DNA from: JAWXUU01 sp044426085
Lineage (GTDB): Bacteria > Bacillota > Clostridia > Christensenellales > CAMQZB01
Length of the DNA stretch: 64,000 bases
Direction of reading: 5' to 3'
Assembly (NCBI GenBank): GCA_044426085.1
Contig: JAWXUU010000005.1
Span: 1 to 64,000, forward strand
Shown here: one piece after another, positions 1 to 7,674 of the stretch
Layout of the letters: the number at the start of each line of letters is the position of its first letter
Position numbering within the stretch: position 1 is the first letter of the stretch
Position numbers and translations under genes: made by a program
Notes under the pieces: generated by a model
Told to the model about the DNA's origin: nothing
What the model saw: the letters and a program-made list of their open reading frames with translations, nothing else
Databases searched by the model: none

Positions 1-2
1 GC

Positions 3-137
3 GCTTCCATGGCAGATCTCACTGATGAAAAACTACAAAAAATTGTAGATCTCATAAATAATAGACCACGAAAACGCTTAGGTTGGTTGTCGCCTATCGA
101 GTTTCTCGCAAATACTTTTAGAAAGTGTTGCACTTAA
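3..137 (+). pseudogene. IS30-family transposase, 3' end (runs off window)
   Basis: The open frame enters from the left edge and encodes the last 44 residues of an IS30-type DDE transposase, with the family-typical block RPRKRLGWLSPIEF near the C-terminus, ending in TAA at 135-137. The sequence after the stop (gttgcacttaatttgacaat) resembles an IS30 terminal inverted repeat. Only this end is visible, so intactness cannot be judged. It lies 45 bp upstream of the next radical SAM gene and may have cut off that gene's original upstream neighbours. Confidence 0.8.
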
Positions 138-182
138 TTTGACAATCTATCATTAATGAAATGAAAGTGAGGTTAATATATA

Positions 183-1424
183 ATGGATAAAGATTTAAAA
201 CTTGCTATTTGTGCTACAATTCGCATTAGGGAAGAAAATGATTATGCATTAATGTTTAATTCAGATACGTATAGAATATTGAAAATTAGTAAAGCCGTAT
301 TTAATATTTTGTCCAAAATTGATCAAGAACATTTCTCGTATAATGATTTTGTTGCAGCAGGAATGAATGATGAAGGCTATGTCTATGATTTTTTTACAAA
401 ACTATGTGAAGATTGTGTCGTGGAATACTATAATGCTGAAAAAAAATACGTAAAGCGTGTTTTTGAGTTAAGAAGTGAGAAATTATTATTTCAAGCGCCA
501 AATATGGTTTGGTGGGATATTACGGCATATTGCAATCTTGGATGTTATTATTGCTATTCTGCGGCTGGAAAGAAATCAGCAGATGAGCTTAGTTTTGAAG
601 AGGCCATTAATATTATTAGTGAGCTTAATAATATGGGGATATTTTATATTTTCTTTTTGGGAGGAGAACCGTTTTCAAAAGAGGGATTTATGAATATTGT
701 GAAGCATGCTGTTTCATTAGGGATAGCGGTTATGGTTTCTACAAATGGGTATTTTGTAAATAAAGAAATGATTGCTTCATTAAATATATTTACAAATGTT
801 AGGGTAAGTTTGGATTCAGGAGTAAGAGAAACTCATAATAGAATTAGAGGGAATGACACTTCTTATGATATAGCATTGGAAGCATTGGATATTTTTAGAT
901 TAGCAGGTGTTAAGAATCTTGGAATTAACTGTACAGTTGGGCAAGATAATTTAAATGAATTAAAGGATGTTTTTGCTGTTGCTAAAAGATTTAAATGTAA
1001 TCAAATTCAATTTATACCAATAGCAAAGAGCGGACGTGGCCTAGAATGTGGTAAAACATTAAATGATAGTGATTATATTATTATGAGGAATGAAATCGCT
1101 GAAATAAATACTATGCAGTTGACTGATTCTGAACAAGATGCAATTTATATCCAGGCACCAAGTGACAATACAGATGAAAGTATTGTTCTTGATGCACAAA
1201 AATATGCTGATATAATAGGCTGTGCTGCAGGGAAAACTTGTGCCGCAATCTATGATAATGGCGATATTGGGTATTGTTTAATGTATAGAGAACCAATCGG
1301 AACGATAAGAACTAAGTCATTTTCATCTATTTGGAGTGAGCAGCAAATGTTAAATAAGACAAAAGATGAATTATGTAAAGGTTGTATAAATTTAAATTGC
1401 TATGGCAGTTGTAAAGTAAAATAG
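183..1424 (+). CDS. Radical SAM/SPASM peptide maturase with N-terminal RRE-like region
   Basis: This 413-aa protein has the radical SAM motif CNLGCYYC (Cys117, 121, 124), a GGEP motif about 45 residues later, and a C-terminal SPASM-type Cys cluster (GKTCAAIYDNGDIGYC and CKGCINLNCYGSC). The first ~90 residues look like a PqqD-type precursor-recognition domain, typical of RiPP-modifying enzymes. Such enzymes bind a leader peptide and use a 5'-deoxyadenosyl radical to make thioether or C-C cross-links. A 53-codon Cys-rich ORF starts 12 bp after the stop behind an AGGAGG site, so it is the likely substrate. The start ATG has a weak upstream GTGAGG. An IS30 end sits just upstream, so other operon members may be lost. 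No transporter or peptidase is next to it. Confidence 0.85.
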   Translation: MDKDLKLAICATIRIREENDYALMFNSDTYRILKISKAVFNILSKIDQEHFSYNDFVAAGMNDEGYVYDFFTKLCEDCVVEYYNAEKKYVKRVFELRSEKLLFQAPNMVWWDITAYCNLGCYYCYSAAGKKSADELSFEEAINIISELNNMGIFYIFFLGGEPFSKEGFMNIVKHAVSLGIAVMVSTNGYFVNKEMIASLNIFTNVRVSLDSGVRETHNRIRGNDTSYDIALEALDIFRLAGVKNLGINCTVGQDNLNELKDVFAVAKRFKCNQIQFIPIAKSGRGLECGKTLNDSDYIIMRNEIAEINTMQLTDSEQDAIYIQAPSDNTDESIVLDAQKYADIIGCAAGKTCAAIYDNGDIGYCLMYREPIGTIRTKSFSSIWSEQQMLNKTKDELCKGCINLNCYGSCKVK

Positions 1425-1436
1425 GAGGTAAAAAAG

Positions 1437-1598
1437 ATGTTTTTTTTAATGAAAGAAGATACGATGTTTCATTCATTTATTACTTACGATGTTGTTGTAT
1501 GTAAACATGATATTCGTATGGAAAAAACTTGCTACTCAGGACCATGTTCATGCCCATGTCCATGCGTAGGACCAAATCCACGTGGTACTGTTCACTAA
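1437..1598 (+). CDS. Cys/Pro-rich RiPP precursor peptide (candidate)
   Basis: A 53-aa ORF with a strong AGGAGG site begins 12 bp after the radical SAM gene. Residues 1-30 form a leader-like part rich in aromatic and charged residues; the C-terminal core carries Cys32, 37, 39, 41 and 43 in the pattern CYSGPCSCPCPCVG, followed by a short Gly/Pro/Asn tail ending TVH. Alternating Cys-x-Cys-x-Cys-x-Cys with Pro is unusual and suggests a knotted or multiply thioether-bridged product. The gene is followed by a clear terminator. I do not recognise it as a named precursor family; being the substrate of the upstream enzyme is inferred from adjacency and composition. Confidence 0.75.
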   Translation: MFFLMKEDTMFHSFITYDVVVCKHDIRMEKTCYSGPCSCPCPCVGPNPRGTVH

Positions 1599-1673
1599 AA
1601 AGCGAGTGTTGTAAAAATATTTGCTGCATGTAAGTTGTAATATGCATTGAAATATAAAGTAAACAGTAGTGAT

Positions 1674-1710
1674 AAAAAGTGTGCCAAAAAAGTTTTGTGG
1701 CACACTTTTT
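1674..1710 (+). terminator. Rho-independent terminator of the first RiPP operon
   Basis: A perfect 13-bp stem (AAAAAGTGTGCCA paired with TGGCACACTTTTT) encloses an 11-nt loop, and the right arm supplies the T run. It lies 76 bp after the precursor stop and closes the radical SAM/precursor unit. Confidence 0.85.
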
Positions 1711-1799
1711 ATATTAAAAGAAGACGATAAATAAAAATGATATTTCTAATTCGATATATTTGTAAAGTGCACAGGCGTGTAAAAATTTACGATACTAAC

Positions 1800-2090
1800 C
1801 TAGCGCTTTTTATAAGGCAGTGAGTTTTTCGCCTTAGCGTAATCAAGTTTGCCAAAACAAATATTTCTGCAAATTTTAGCGATGTATGCAAATAAATATG
1901 TAGGTCTTTGCGGAGGTATGGTATCCCATATTTTTTTATAAGTGTCATTCAAACATTCTTCGGCGTCTTCGGCATTTTTTGTGATGTTAAAGGATAAACC
2001 TTTTAGATTTCTCTCGAATTTCATTTTGGTTTCAGTTATTGCTTGCTCATTTCGTGAAAAATATAACTCTATTATTTTGTCATCTTCCAT
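1800..2090 (-). pseudogene. Truncated ECF-type sigma factor (region 2 only)
   Basis: The 96-aa frame reads as sigma-70 region 2 of Lachnospiraceae-type ECF sigma factors (NAEDAEECLNDTYKKIWD, then YLFAYIAKICRN). It stops right after region 2, with no promoter -35-binding region 4, so it is probably a decayed gene. The start ATG at 2090 is chosen because AGGAGG lies 8 bp upstream; an in-frame ATG at 2108 lacks such a site. Upstream are two extra tandem copies of a 24-bp unit that each contain AGGAGG. Confidence 0.7.
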
Positions 2091-2096
2091 TTGAAT

Positions 2097-2150
2097 ACCT
2101 CCTTTCACTTTTGCTGTTATACCTCCTTACACTTTTGCTGTTATACCTCC
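2097..2150 (-). repeat. 24-bp tandem repeat carrying Shine-Dalgarno sequences
   Basis: The block acctcc recurs at 2097, 2121 and 2145, exactly 24 bp apart. On the minus strand each unit reads AGGAGGTATAACAGC with small changes, and the last unit provides the ribosome site of the truncated sigma factor. The units are nearly identical over about 24 bp, so this looks like slippage-type duplication. Confidence 0.75.
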
Positions 2151-2360
2151 TTACACTTATATAGAGGGAAAACTATATTGATTGGTAACGCATTTTGTAA
2201 AAAATACGCTCTTTTTTTGAAATGAATCTTAGGTCGATACTTTTTAGCGGTCTCATTATATCTACTATTATACATGAATTAATAAACTATTTCAACTTGC
2301 TTCTGAAAGAATGTGCTGGTTGGAATAGCGATAAATAACAGAAATCAACATAAAAATAAT

Positions 2361-2398
2361 CACAGCGGAAAAAATTGTCACCCTGCTGTGGTTTTTTT
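2361..2398 (+). terminator. Terminator-like hairpin
   Basis: CACAGC (2361-2366) pairs with GCTGTG (2385-2390), followed by a G and then a run of T. The loop is long. No gene ends directly before it, so it probably belonged to decayed flanking sequence. Confidence 0.5.
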
Positions 2399-2450
2399 TA
2401 TTGGATGAAGTGGGAATTGCTTGTGTTTATGCAGAGTGTGGCGAAAATTT

Positions 2451-2491
2451 TTGTCACCCAAAATTGAAAATTATGTTGCTTTTATGTACTA
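2451..2491 (+). repeat. Ghost copy of the prophage left-end sequence
   Basis: This 41-bp stretch (TTGTCACCCAAAATTGAAAA and onward) matches 5040-5080 at the left end of the present prophage with two mismatches. In the prophage it is the last bases before and within the 3' end of a minus-strand gene. Its presence here suggests that a related element once had its left end at this point. Confidence 0.65.
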
Positions 2492-2639
2492 AGCCATGAG
2501 TTCATTTTCATTTTTAAAAGTGTAAATTAGATATTAAATAACGCAAGTAGTGATGTAATATTTACTTGCAAATTACACTAAATTTACGTGCCTAATTATT
2601 CTTTTATGTTATAATAATGATATCATTGGGGGTAACTAT

Positions 2640-2900
2640 ATGAAAAGAAGTAAAGGAATAAAAATCTTGATTGCGACGGGAATTACGTGTGTTTTGTGTA
2701 TTGCCATCATTATCTATTTCTTCATGACGATAAACTTTCCAGCATGGACTTTGTTTATAGTGGGTGGAGCAGGGATAGCTGTGTATCATTATGTGATAAC
2801 ACATGTTCAGTGCGAAAAATGTGGATACCTATTGTTATTCAGATCCAAAGATGGATTATTTGTTCACAACTGCCCAAAATGTGGAAGGAAAGTTGATTAA
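2640..2900 (+). CDS. Small membrane protein with C-terminal zinc ribbon
   Basis: This 86-aa protein has two hydrophobic segments (about residues 9-29 and 33-52) and then a C-terminal CEKCGYLL...CPKCGRKVD zinc-ribbon pair. GGGGGT lies 8 bp before the ATG, and TATAAT at 2610-2615 is a plausible -10 box. It overlaps by 3 bp, tail to tail, with a decayed ATPase fragment. Function is unknown; the layout is a membrane anchor with a cytoplasmic metal-binding tail. Confidence 0.7.
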   Translation: MKRSKGIKILIATGITCVLCIAIIIYFFMTINFPAWTLFIVGGAGIAVYHYVITHVQCEKCGYLLLFRSKDGLFVHNCPKCGRKVD

Positions 2901-3250
2901 TCTTTTAAGCATCCAATAGGAATAATATGAACGCCATCGTTTCGGTTGTATGCCATTTCTCCACCAGTAATAACCATGAGAAGGTCAGGCTCCTTTATTT
3001 TATTTTTAGGGTTTTTATTATTGTGTTTAATGATAAGATTTTTCAGTTGGATTAAATGTGAAGCACCTTCTTCAATTTGTCTGCTGCCAAGCTTAAATTC
3101 AATGAGTGCATATTTGTTATTTTTCAAGTGCAGAACGCAGTCCGCTTCGAGTCCATATCTATCGTGATAATATGATATAGTTCCTCCAAGTTTTTGGGAA
3201 TATACTTTTAGGTCGCGAATGCAAAGCGTTTCAAAAATAAACCCAAATGT
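2897..3250 (-). pseudogene. DUF4143-type ATPase, C-terminal fragment
   Basis: The minus strand reads through ...GGTISYYHDRYGLEADCVL... into ...YALIEFKLGSRQIEEGA..., ending at TAA. This is the C-terminal nuclease-like end of the AAA ATPase plus DUF4143 family, common in Bacillota and archaea. The ATPase part is absent: homology stops near 3250, where sequence changes to AT-rich tandem atttaattaagt copies. The fragment is therefore a remnant. Confidence 0.7.
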
Positions 3251-3345
3251 ATTTAAGTAATTTGTGCATATTTAATTAAGTGATTTGCGGTCATTTAATT
3301 AAGTACTATGCGATAAAAGTGAAGATAGAATAAAGTAAAAACTCA

Positions 3346-3479
3346 TGCAGGAGTGCCGCGTGTGAGGTAAGCGGCAGGGCAGGACAGCGGGGAACAAGCA
3401 CCACAACGGATTTTGTAGCCGCTTCATAAAGAGCAGTGATAAGGAATCTGTGGATAAACTGGATAGTATCTTCGGATAA
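3346..3479 (+). pseudogene. Tyrosine integrase, decayed 3' end
   Basis: The sequence aligns by eye to the last ~45 codons of the integrase at 56950-58341, ending in the same FIKSSDKE...DKLDSIFG C-terminus and TAA, but small indels break the frame upstream of about 3410. Its terminator (CCCCTAG/CTAGGGG) also matches those after the present integrase. It is the integrase end of an earlier, related element at the same locus. Confidence 0.8.
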
Positions 3480-3487
3480 AACAAATG

Positions 3488-3527
3488 CCCCTAGTGGAAG
3501 AGAAAATCTTCTGCTAGGGGTTTTATT
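3488..3527 (+). terminator. Terminator of the ghost integrase
   Basis: CCCCTAG (3488-3494) pairs with CTAGGGG (3514-3520), followed by TTTTATTT. The same hairpin family occurs at 58369-58410 and 59573-59615 beside the intact integrase and its cargo gene. It also sits directly behind the convergent kinase gene and could serve both strands. Confidence 0.75.
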
Positions 3528-3531
3528 TAGT

Positions 3532-4773
3532 TCATTCTACAGATAAATATAGCTTATATATATTTAAAAAATAATTTTTGAGATATTGAGGTGTTATCTT
3601 TAATGAAATGTCTTCAAAATTATCGATACAAATGTGCTCCGTGGCCTTTAAGTTTCCATATTTGAAATTAAAATCTAAACGATTTTCATTTTTGAAATTT
3701 AAGGCTATTGTTAGTGATGTTCCATTATGTATTGCTAAAAATATTTTCATAAAATTTAATTGATTAATGCTTTTTGGATTTTTTTCTAGCTTATTTTTGT
3801 AGTACTTTACCTTGTTAAGTAAATTTAGAAGAAAATCTGTTTCGAATTGATTAACAAATTCAGTTAAAATATTTTCCATGTTTGAATATAGAGTGTTGCA
3901 TATTTGATTTTTGAATGCAATTATCTGATCCGTTTCAATATTTTTTTGGGCTTCTTTTTGTTTAAGATATGTAATCTCCATTATTTTGGTATCCTGTATT
4001 CCACTTAAAAATTCATTTATCATTAATAATAATGAGTCGTATGAGAGTCTATCTTTTGGCTGTATTTCAGTGCAACTAGCTATAATATTATTTGCATAAT
4101 AGCTATCGATATCTTTGAAATTACTGCTTAAATTATATTCTTTTATATACCATAGATTATATGGTAGATGTTGATTTTCAATCCCATTGTATAGCCACCA
4201 AATCAATTTGCCAATTGAAAAAATATCTAGTGCGGCTGTGACTTCTTCTACTTTACCTAATTCAGCTTCAGGTGACATGAAAAGTCGTGCACCAACTGCG
4301 ACATGATCTTCGGTTAATCGATCACTATTTTTGGTATAAGCACAACCAAAATCCGTTAATACAGCTTTAATGTTTTCGTCTGTTGCTTTATATAGTATGT
4401 TTTCAGGCTTTATATCTCTGTGATAAATTGGATTTTCTAATTCGCTTAATATTTTCAGGGATTCGATTATGGGCTTTAGTAATTTTAGAATAAATGATAA
4501 ATTGTTTTTAGATCTAGGTAATAATTCAGTAAGGTTTCCATTATAGGCTTCCATCAGTATAGCTGATTGCTTTACGTCATCTGTTATAATTACATCAACA
4601 ATCTTTACAACGCCTTCAAGACTATATGTTTTTAATGTTTTAGTCAATTCTAATTCTTGCCTAAATCTTTCCACTTTTTCTTTGGATGAAATGTTTCGCA
4701 GTGTTTTCTTTGCAAGATTGTTATCGGGATTTATTGTAATGTTGCAATTGCCGCCTTTAATTGGCTTACTCAT
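3532..4773 (-). CDS. Serine/threonine protein kinase, cargo-slot gene
   Basis: This 413-aa protein has a eukaryotic-type kinase domain in residues 1-275: catalytic loop HRDIKPENIL, metal-binding DFG, and a GARLFMSPE activation segment. The C-terminal ~140 residues are unrecognised and lack a membrane helix, so the enzyme is likely cytoplasmic. The start is placed at ATG 4773 because GGAG lies 6-8 bp upstream; the frame is open further upstream. It sits between a ghost integrase end and the tRNA-derived attachment repeat, the same slot that holds an endonuclease in the intact element. Kinases in such slots are often phage-defence effectors; that role is inference only. Confidence 0.82.
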   Translation of the reverse strand: MSKPIKGGNCNITINPDNNLAKKTLRNISSKEKVERFRQELELTKTLKTYSLEGVVKIVDVIITDDVKQSAILMEAYNGNLTELLPRSKNNLSFILKLLKPIIESLKILSELENPIYHRDIKPENILYKATDENIKAVLTDFGCAYTKNSDRLTEDHVAVGARLFMSPEAELGKVEEVTAALDIFSIGKLIWWLYNGIENQHLPYNLWYIKEYNLSSNFKDIDSYYANNIIASCTEIQPKDRLSYDSLLLMINEFLSGIQDTKIMEITYLKQKEAQKNIETDQIIAFKNQICNTLYSNMENILTEFVNQFETDFLLNLLNKVKYYKNKLEKNPKSINQLNFMKIFLAIHNGTSLTIALNFKNENRLDFNFKYGNLKATEHICIDNFEDISLKITPQYLKNYFLNIYKLYLSVE

Positions 4774-4812
4774 AGTACTCCTTTTTCTATAATTTATTTT
4801 AGTATATATCTT

Positions 4813-4884
4813 TAAAGCCACCTGCAAAGGTGGCTTTAATGGTAGGCCCACCGGGAATCGAACCCAGAATTAATCCTTAGGAGG
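4813..4884. repeat. attL: tRNA-Arg 3' half plus terminator, 72 bp
   Basis: Identical to 60535-60606 except at 4839. It contains the hairpin TAAAGCCACC/GGTGGCTTTA and, from 4840, the 3' half of a minus-strand tRNA-Arg(CCU) including CCA, ending in the octamer TTAGGAGG at the anticodon loop. Beyond 4884 the sequence is no longer tRNA, so this copy is not a functional tRNA. Confidence 0.88.
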
Positions 4885-4901
4885 CATAGGAAATCGGTGA
4901 A

Positions 4902-5036
4902 ATAACTTGCGTAACCTGCAATAACTTGCGTTTTGTGCGTATTTTCAAGCAATTTGCGACAGTATCTTGCGAAACTTAACGTAACTTGAAGTAACTTTTG
5001 AACGGCGAACTAACTTTCGGGTGAAAAATGGGTGAC
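4902..5036. promoter_or_regulatory. Integrase arm-type site cluster (candidate)
   Basis: Just inside attL, ATAACTTGCGT occurs twice (4902-4912, 4921-4931), with degenerate relatives ATCTTGCG (near 4963) and GTAACTTGAAGTAACTT (from 4981). The block ends with gggtgaaaaatgggtgac (about 5019-5036), a sequence also seen, with one extra base, at 60682-60700 beyond the tRNA. Clustered short repeats beside an attachment core are typical of integrase/excisionase arm sites; binding is inferred. Confidence 0.5.
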
Positions 5037-5077
5037 AATTTGTCACCCAAAATCGAAAATTATGTTGCTTTTGTGTA

Positions 5078-5443
5078 CTATAATATGAGTTCGTTAAGGT
5101 TTAAAAACATGGTGTAGTATATGTTCTTGATATCAGATATGATGTCGATTGCGTTGAAAGGTATGTGGCTTTTTTCTATTGCCATGCGAGCAGACAATGC
5201 CTTTTTCCACGTTTGAATGTTTGGTAAAATTCCACATCCATGTGCGTGGAAGAGCAGTTGCCGTGGTGTGATTTCGCAAGTGGTTTTTCCGAGATGTACA
5301 GCTATAGCATAAATGGATTGGTCAAAGCAAAAACAAAACAGCTTGAGGAGACCAAGAGTTTCAACATTGCTATAAGGTGGCTCATAAGCATAGATGTCAT
5401 GCAAATTTTCTAGCGTTAGGTTGAAAGCTGTTGATTGGTTCAT
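5078..5443 (-). CDS. Hypothetical protein, prophage left end
   Basis: A 121-aa, mostly helical protein with no signal peptide or membrane helix and no family I recognise. A GGAG site precedes the ATG, and it overlaps the upstream excisionase-like gene by 4 bp, so the two are translationally coupled. A 41-bp piece of its 3' end survives at 2451-2491 as a ghost copy, which suggests the gene is a stable part of this element family. Confidence 0.65.
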   Translation of the reverse strand: MNQSTAFNLTLENLHDIYAYEPPYSNVETLGLLKLFCFCFDQSIYAIAVHLGKTTCEITPRQLLFHAHGCGILPNIQTWKKALSARMAIEKSHIPFNAIDIISDIKNIYYTMFLNLNELIL

Positions 5444-6060
5444 AAGATATTCTCCTTTAGTGGTGGCATGTGGGATAACTTATTTTTGATCACGTCAAAA
5501 TCCACCACCCAACGATTGCCGTGCAGTTCGCAAAGAACTTCGCCAGAGTGGCAAATAGAGTGTAGTCTATCCCATGTGATTGGTAGTTTGGTATATTTGT
5601 GAATGTGATGATAAGTCTTTTCGTAATTGCGCAATCGTGGAATTTTCTTTGGTGCAGGGGCAAAACAAGTGGGCGAAACATAAGCCATTAACTTGTTGAA
5701 ATCAAAATATGTGCGAATGCCAGATGTGACACCACCTAAAGCACCACTAGCCACAATCTCACGAATAACATCGCGACTCAGCTTAGTGACTGGGTCTTTT
5801 TCTTTGAGCATTTTGTAAGCTGTTTTCGCCGTTACAATGCAAGTAGGTTGCTTGGTAGGAATATCATATCTCACAGTACCATTCAAATAAAAAATAACCT
5901 CATCTAAATTCACAACGCACTTGCGACCAACATTGAATCCGCTGATTCTGCCATTGCGTACGAGATTATAAATTAACCCACGAGTAATCACGCTCTTGGG
6001 ATCCCGCTCCCGAAAATAAATAACCACATCTTCTGCAGTCCGAAACTTAGGTATATACAT
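5440..6060 (-). CDS. Protein with three excisionase/MerR-like DNA-binding units
   Basis: The 206-aa protein is built from three similar ~60-residue units, each with a helix-turn-helix-like half and a strand ending in a hydrophobic FD/NLDEV-type segment: FRTAEDVVIYF...VVNLDEVIFYL, then TAKTAYKMLKE...YFDFNKLMAYV, then WDRLHSICHSG...WVVDFDVIKNKL. Single units resemble the small excisionase-like protein at 56596-56808. The start ATG at 6060 is chosen because GGAGGTG lies upstream. It may regulate excision or integrase access at the nearby arm-type sites; that is inference. Confidence 0.7.
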   Translation of the reverse strand: MYIPKFRTAEDVVIYFRERDPKSVITRGLIYNLVRNGRISGFNVGRKCVVNLDEVIFYLNGTVRYDIPTKQPTCIVTAKTAYKMLKEKDPVTKLSRDVIREIVASGALGGVTSGIRTYFDFNKLMAYVSPTCFAPAPKKIPRLRNYEKTYHHIHKYTKLPITWDRLHSICHSGEVLCELHGNRWVVDFDVIKNKLSHMPPLKENIL

Positions 6061-6168
6061 ATTTTCACCTCCAAATATTGTGTCTTGTTGTACCATAAGT
6101 TAGGGTGAGTTGTCAAATGGGTAAAAAAATAAATTTAAAGTATGAATAAACTATATCTGATAAGTATA

Positions 6169-6198
6169 TTGACAATTGTGTAACTTATATGTTATAAT
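6169..6198 (+). promoter_or_regulatory. Promoter of the YxN peptide operon
   Basis: TTGACA (6169-6174) and TATAAT (6193-6198) are separated by 18 bp, a near-consensus housekeeping promoter. It lies 25 bp before the precursor ATG, with AAAGGAG between. Confidence 0.85.
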
Positions 6199-6222
6199 GT
6201 TTAAAAACAAAGGAGTATTATT

Positions 6223-6399
6223 ATGAATAATTGCGCAAAAAAAATTTATCAAGAAGATCAGCTAGAGGCTCTTTCTAAAGTAGAGTTGAAAAAACTTTAT
6301 AAAGACCAAACAATCAAAACAAAAGGATTCACATTCTATGCAAACCAAACGCAATATGATAATCGTTCTGGTGGAAGCTACACTAATGGTAAGCGGTAA
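6223..6399 (+). CDS. Triceptide-like RiPP precursor with three YxN motifs
   Basis: A 58-aa ORF with a good GGAG site, directly behind a consensus promoter and 3 bp before a radical SAM/SPASM gene. Residues 1-34 are a Lys/Glu/Leu-rich leader; the core contains Tyr39-Ala-Asn41, Tyr45-Asp-Asn47 and Tyr53-Thr-Asn55. Aromatic-x-Asn/Asp three-residue motifs are the modification sites of radical SAM cyclophane (triceptide) peptides, where the aromatic ring is joined to the third residue. The core lacks Cys, so thioether chemistry is unlikely. The class is inferred from motif and context; I cannot name a specific family. Confidence 0.75.
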   Translation: MNNCAKKIYQEDQLEALSKVELKKLYKDQTIKTKGFTFYANQTQYDNRSGGSYTNGKR

Positions 6400-6402
6400 T
6401 AC

Positions 6403-7490
6403 ATGAGAAACATAACTGTTGTAGTAAAGCCAACTCATGAATGTAATATGAGATGTAAACATTGTTATCATGAAGAAAAAGGTTATGAAGTGCATAATAT
6501 TGAGTTTGATGCTATATTGAAAATGGATAAGATGCTATTAACTAGCTATGACAGGGTTGATTTTATTTGGCATGGTGGAGAGCCATTGTTGATGGGCTTA
6601 GACTTTTATAAAGCAGTTCTTTGTGACCAAAAAAATATAATTGTACTGTGTTTAATAGCATACAAACTAATGGTGTTTTATTAAATAAAGAATATTTAGA
6701 CTTCTTTCTAGAAAATGAATTTGAGATAGGAATTTCATATGATGGATGTTGTAATTCGATATTAAGGCAAAAAACGGACATTGTTGAATCAAACATTAAA
6801 GCAATGAGTAATAGTGGAGTAGAAGTGTCTGTTCTCACGGTATTAACTTCGCAAAGTGTGGACAGAGTTATTGATATTTATAAGGACTTTAAATTAAGAA
6901 ATATTAATTTTAAGTTTTCGTATATTTTCAGTTCAGGTGCGGCAAAATATAATGAAAATTTGATTATAGATGAAAGTGCATATATTAAAAATATAGTGAA
7001 TTTTTTTAGAGTATGGATTTATGATCAAGATTGCAATATTTCAGTTGATAATTTTCAATTTTATATTAATATGTTGATTGAGAGGGGTACAGTTGAATGT
7101 CTACACGGTTCATGCATGTTTCATTATTTGAGTATTGACGCGTATGGTAACATTTACCCTTGTGGAAGAAGCTATGGAATTGAATATTGCATGGGAAACA
7201 TAATGGATTTCAATAAAATCGATGATGTTTTTAGCACTGTGGAATATACAAATATCATTAAAAAAAGTATAGTTCGTAGAAACAATTGCCAAGCAGTTTG
7301 TGATTTATATAAATTCTGTCAGGGTGGTTGTAATAATAATGCACTAATGGAAGGTGGAATAGAAAATTCGGGTGGTTATAGTTGTCGTGTTTTTAAAGCT
7401 ATCTTTATAGAAATAATTAAAATTTTTGAAGAGGCTAAAGAAAATTTGACAATTCTTAACCCAATCGTAAAAAAGCTGTTAGAGAGTTGA
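6403..7490 (+). pseudogene. Radical SAM/SPASM cyclophane-type maturase, split by a -1 frameshift
   Basis: The first frame (6403-6684) holds the radical SAM motif CNMRCKHC (Cys14, 18, 21) and GGEP; the second (from 6633, to 7490) continues with IQTNGVLLN, the rest of the TIM barrel, and SPASM cysteines (CMFHYLSIDAYGNIYPC, CDLYKFCQGGC). The frames join at a run of seven A (6629-6635), where eight A would give one continuous ~362-aa protein. Reading CAA AAA and slipping -1 restores the frame. It may be a real mutation, a phase-variable tract, decoded by slippage, or a sequencing error. It follows the YxN precursor by 3 bp. Confidence 0.8.
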
Positions 7491-7494
7491 CTTT

Positions 7495-7599
7495 ATGAAC
7501 AAGTCTGAGATGTTAAGAGATTATATTCTTGAGTTGTATATAAAGTTTATTTTATGGTTAAAGCAATTCAAAAAGGTGAGCTGCTTTGATAGCAAGTAG
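7495..7599 (+). CDS. Possible 34-aa peptide at end of YxN operon
   Basis: An ATG 4 bp after the radical SAM stop opens a 34-codon frame (starts MNKSEMLRDYIL, amphipathic and basic) before the operon terminator. There is no clear ribosome site beyond coupling to the upstream stop. It could be a small helper or merely trailing sequence. Confidence 0.35.
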   Translation: MNKSEMLRDYILELYIKFILWLKQFKKVSCFDSK

Positions 7600-7630
7600 C
7601 AAGATGTTTTTGAAATAAATATTAAATATG

Positions 7631-7674
7631 AACTCAAATTTATCTTTTTAAACAAGATGAATTTGAGTTTTTTG
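7631..7674 (+). terminator. Terminator of YxN peptide operon
   Basis: AACTCAAATT (7631-7640) pairs with AATTTGAGTT (7660-7669), followed by T residues. No convincing gene lies between here and 7819. Confidence 0.8.

Noticed and set aside
3299..3484. 61-aa minus-strand ORF
   Set aside because: It is antisense to the decayed integrase 3' end, which explains the sequence better.
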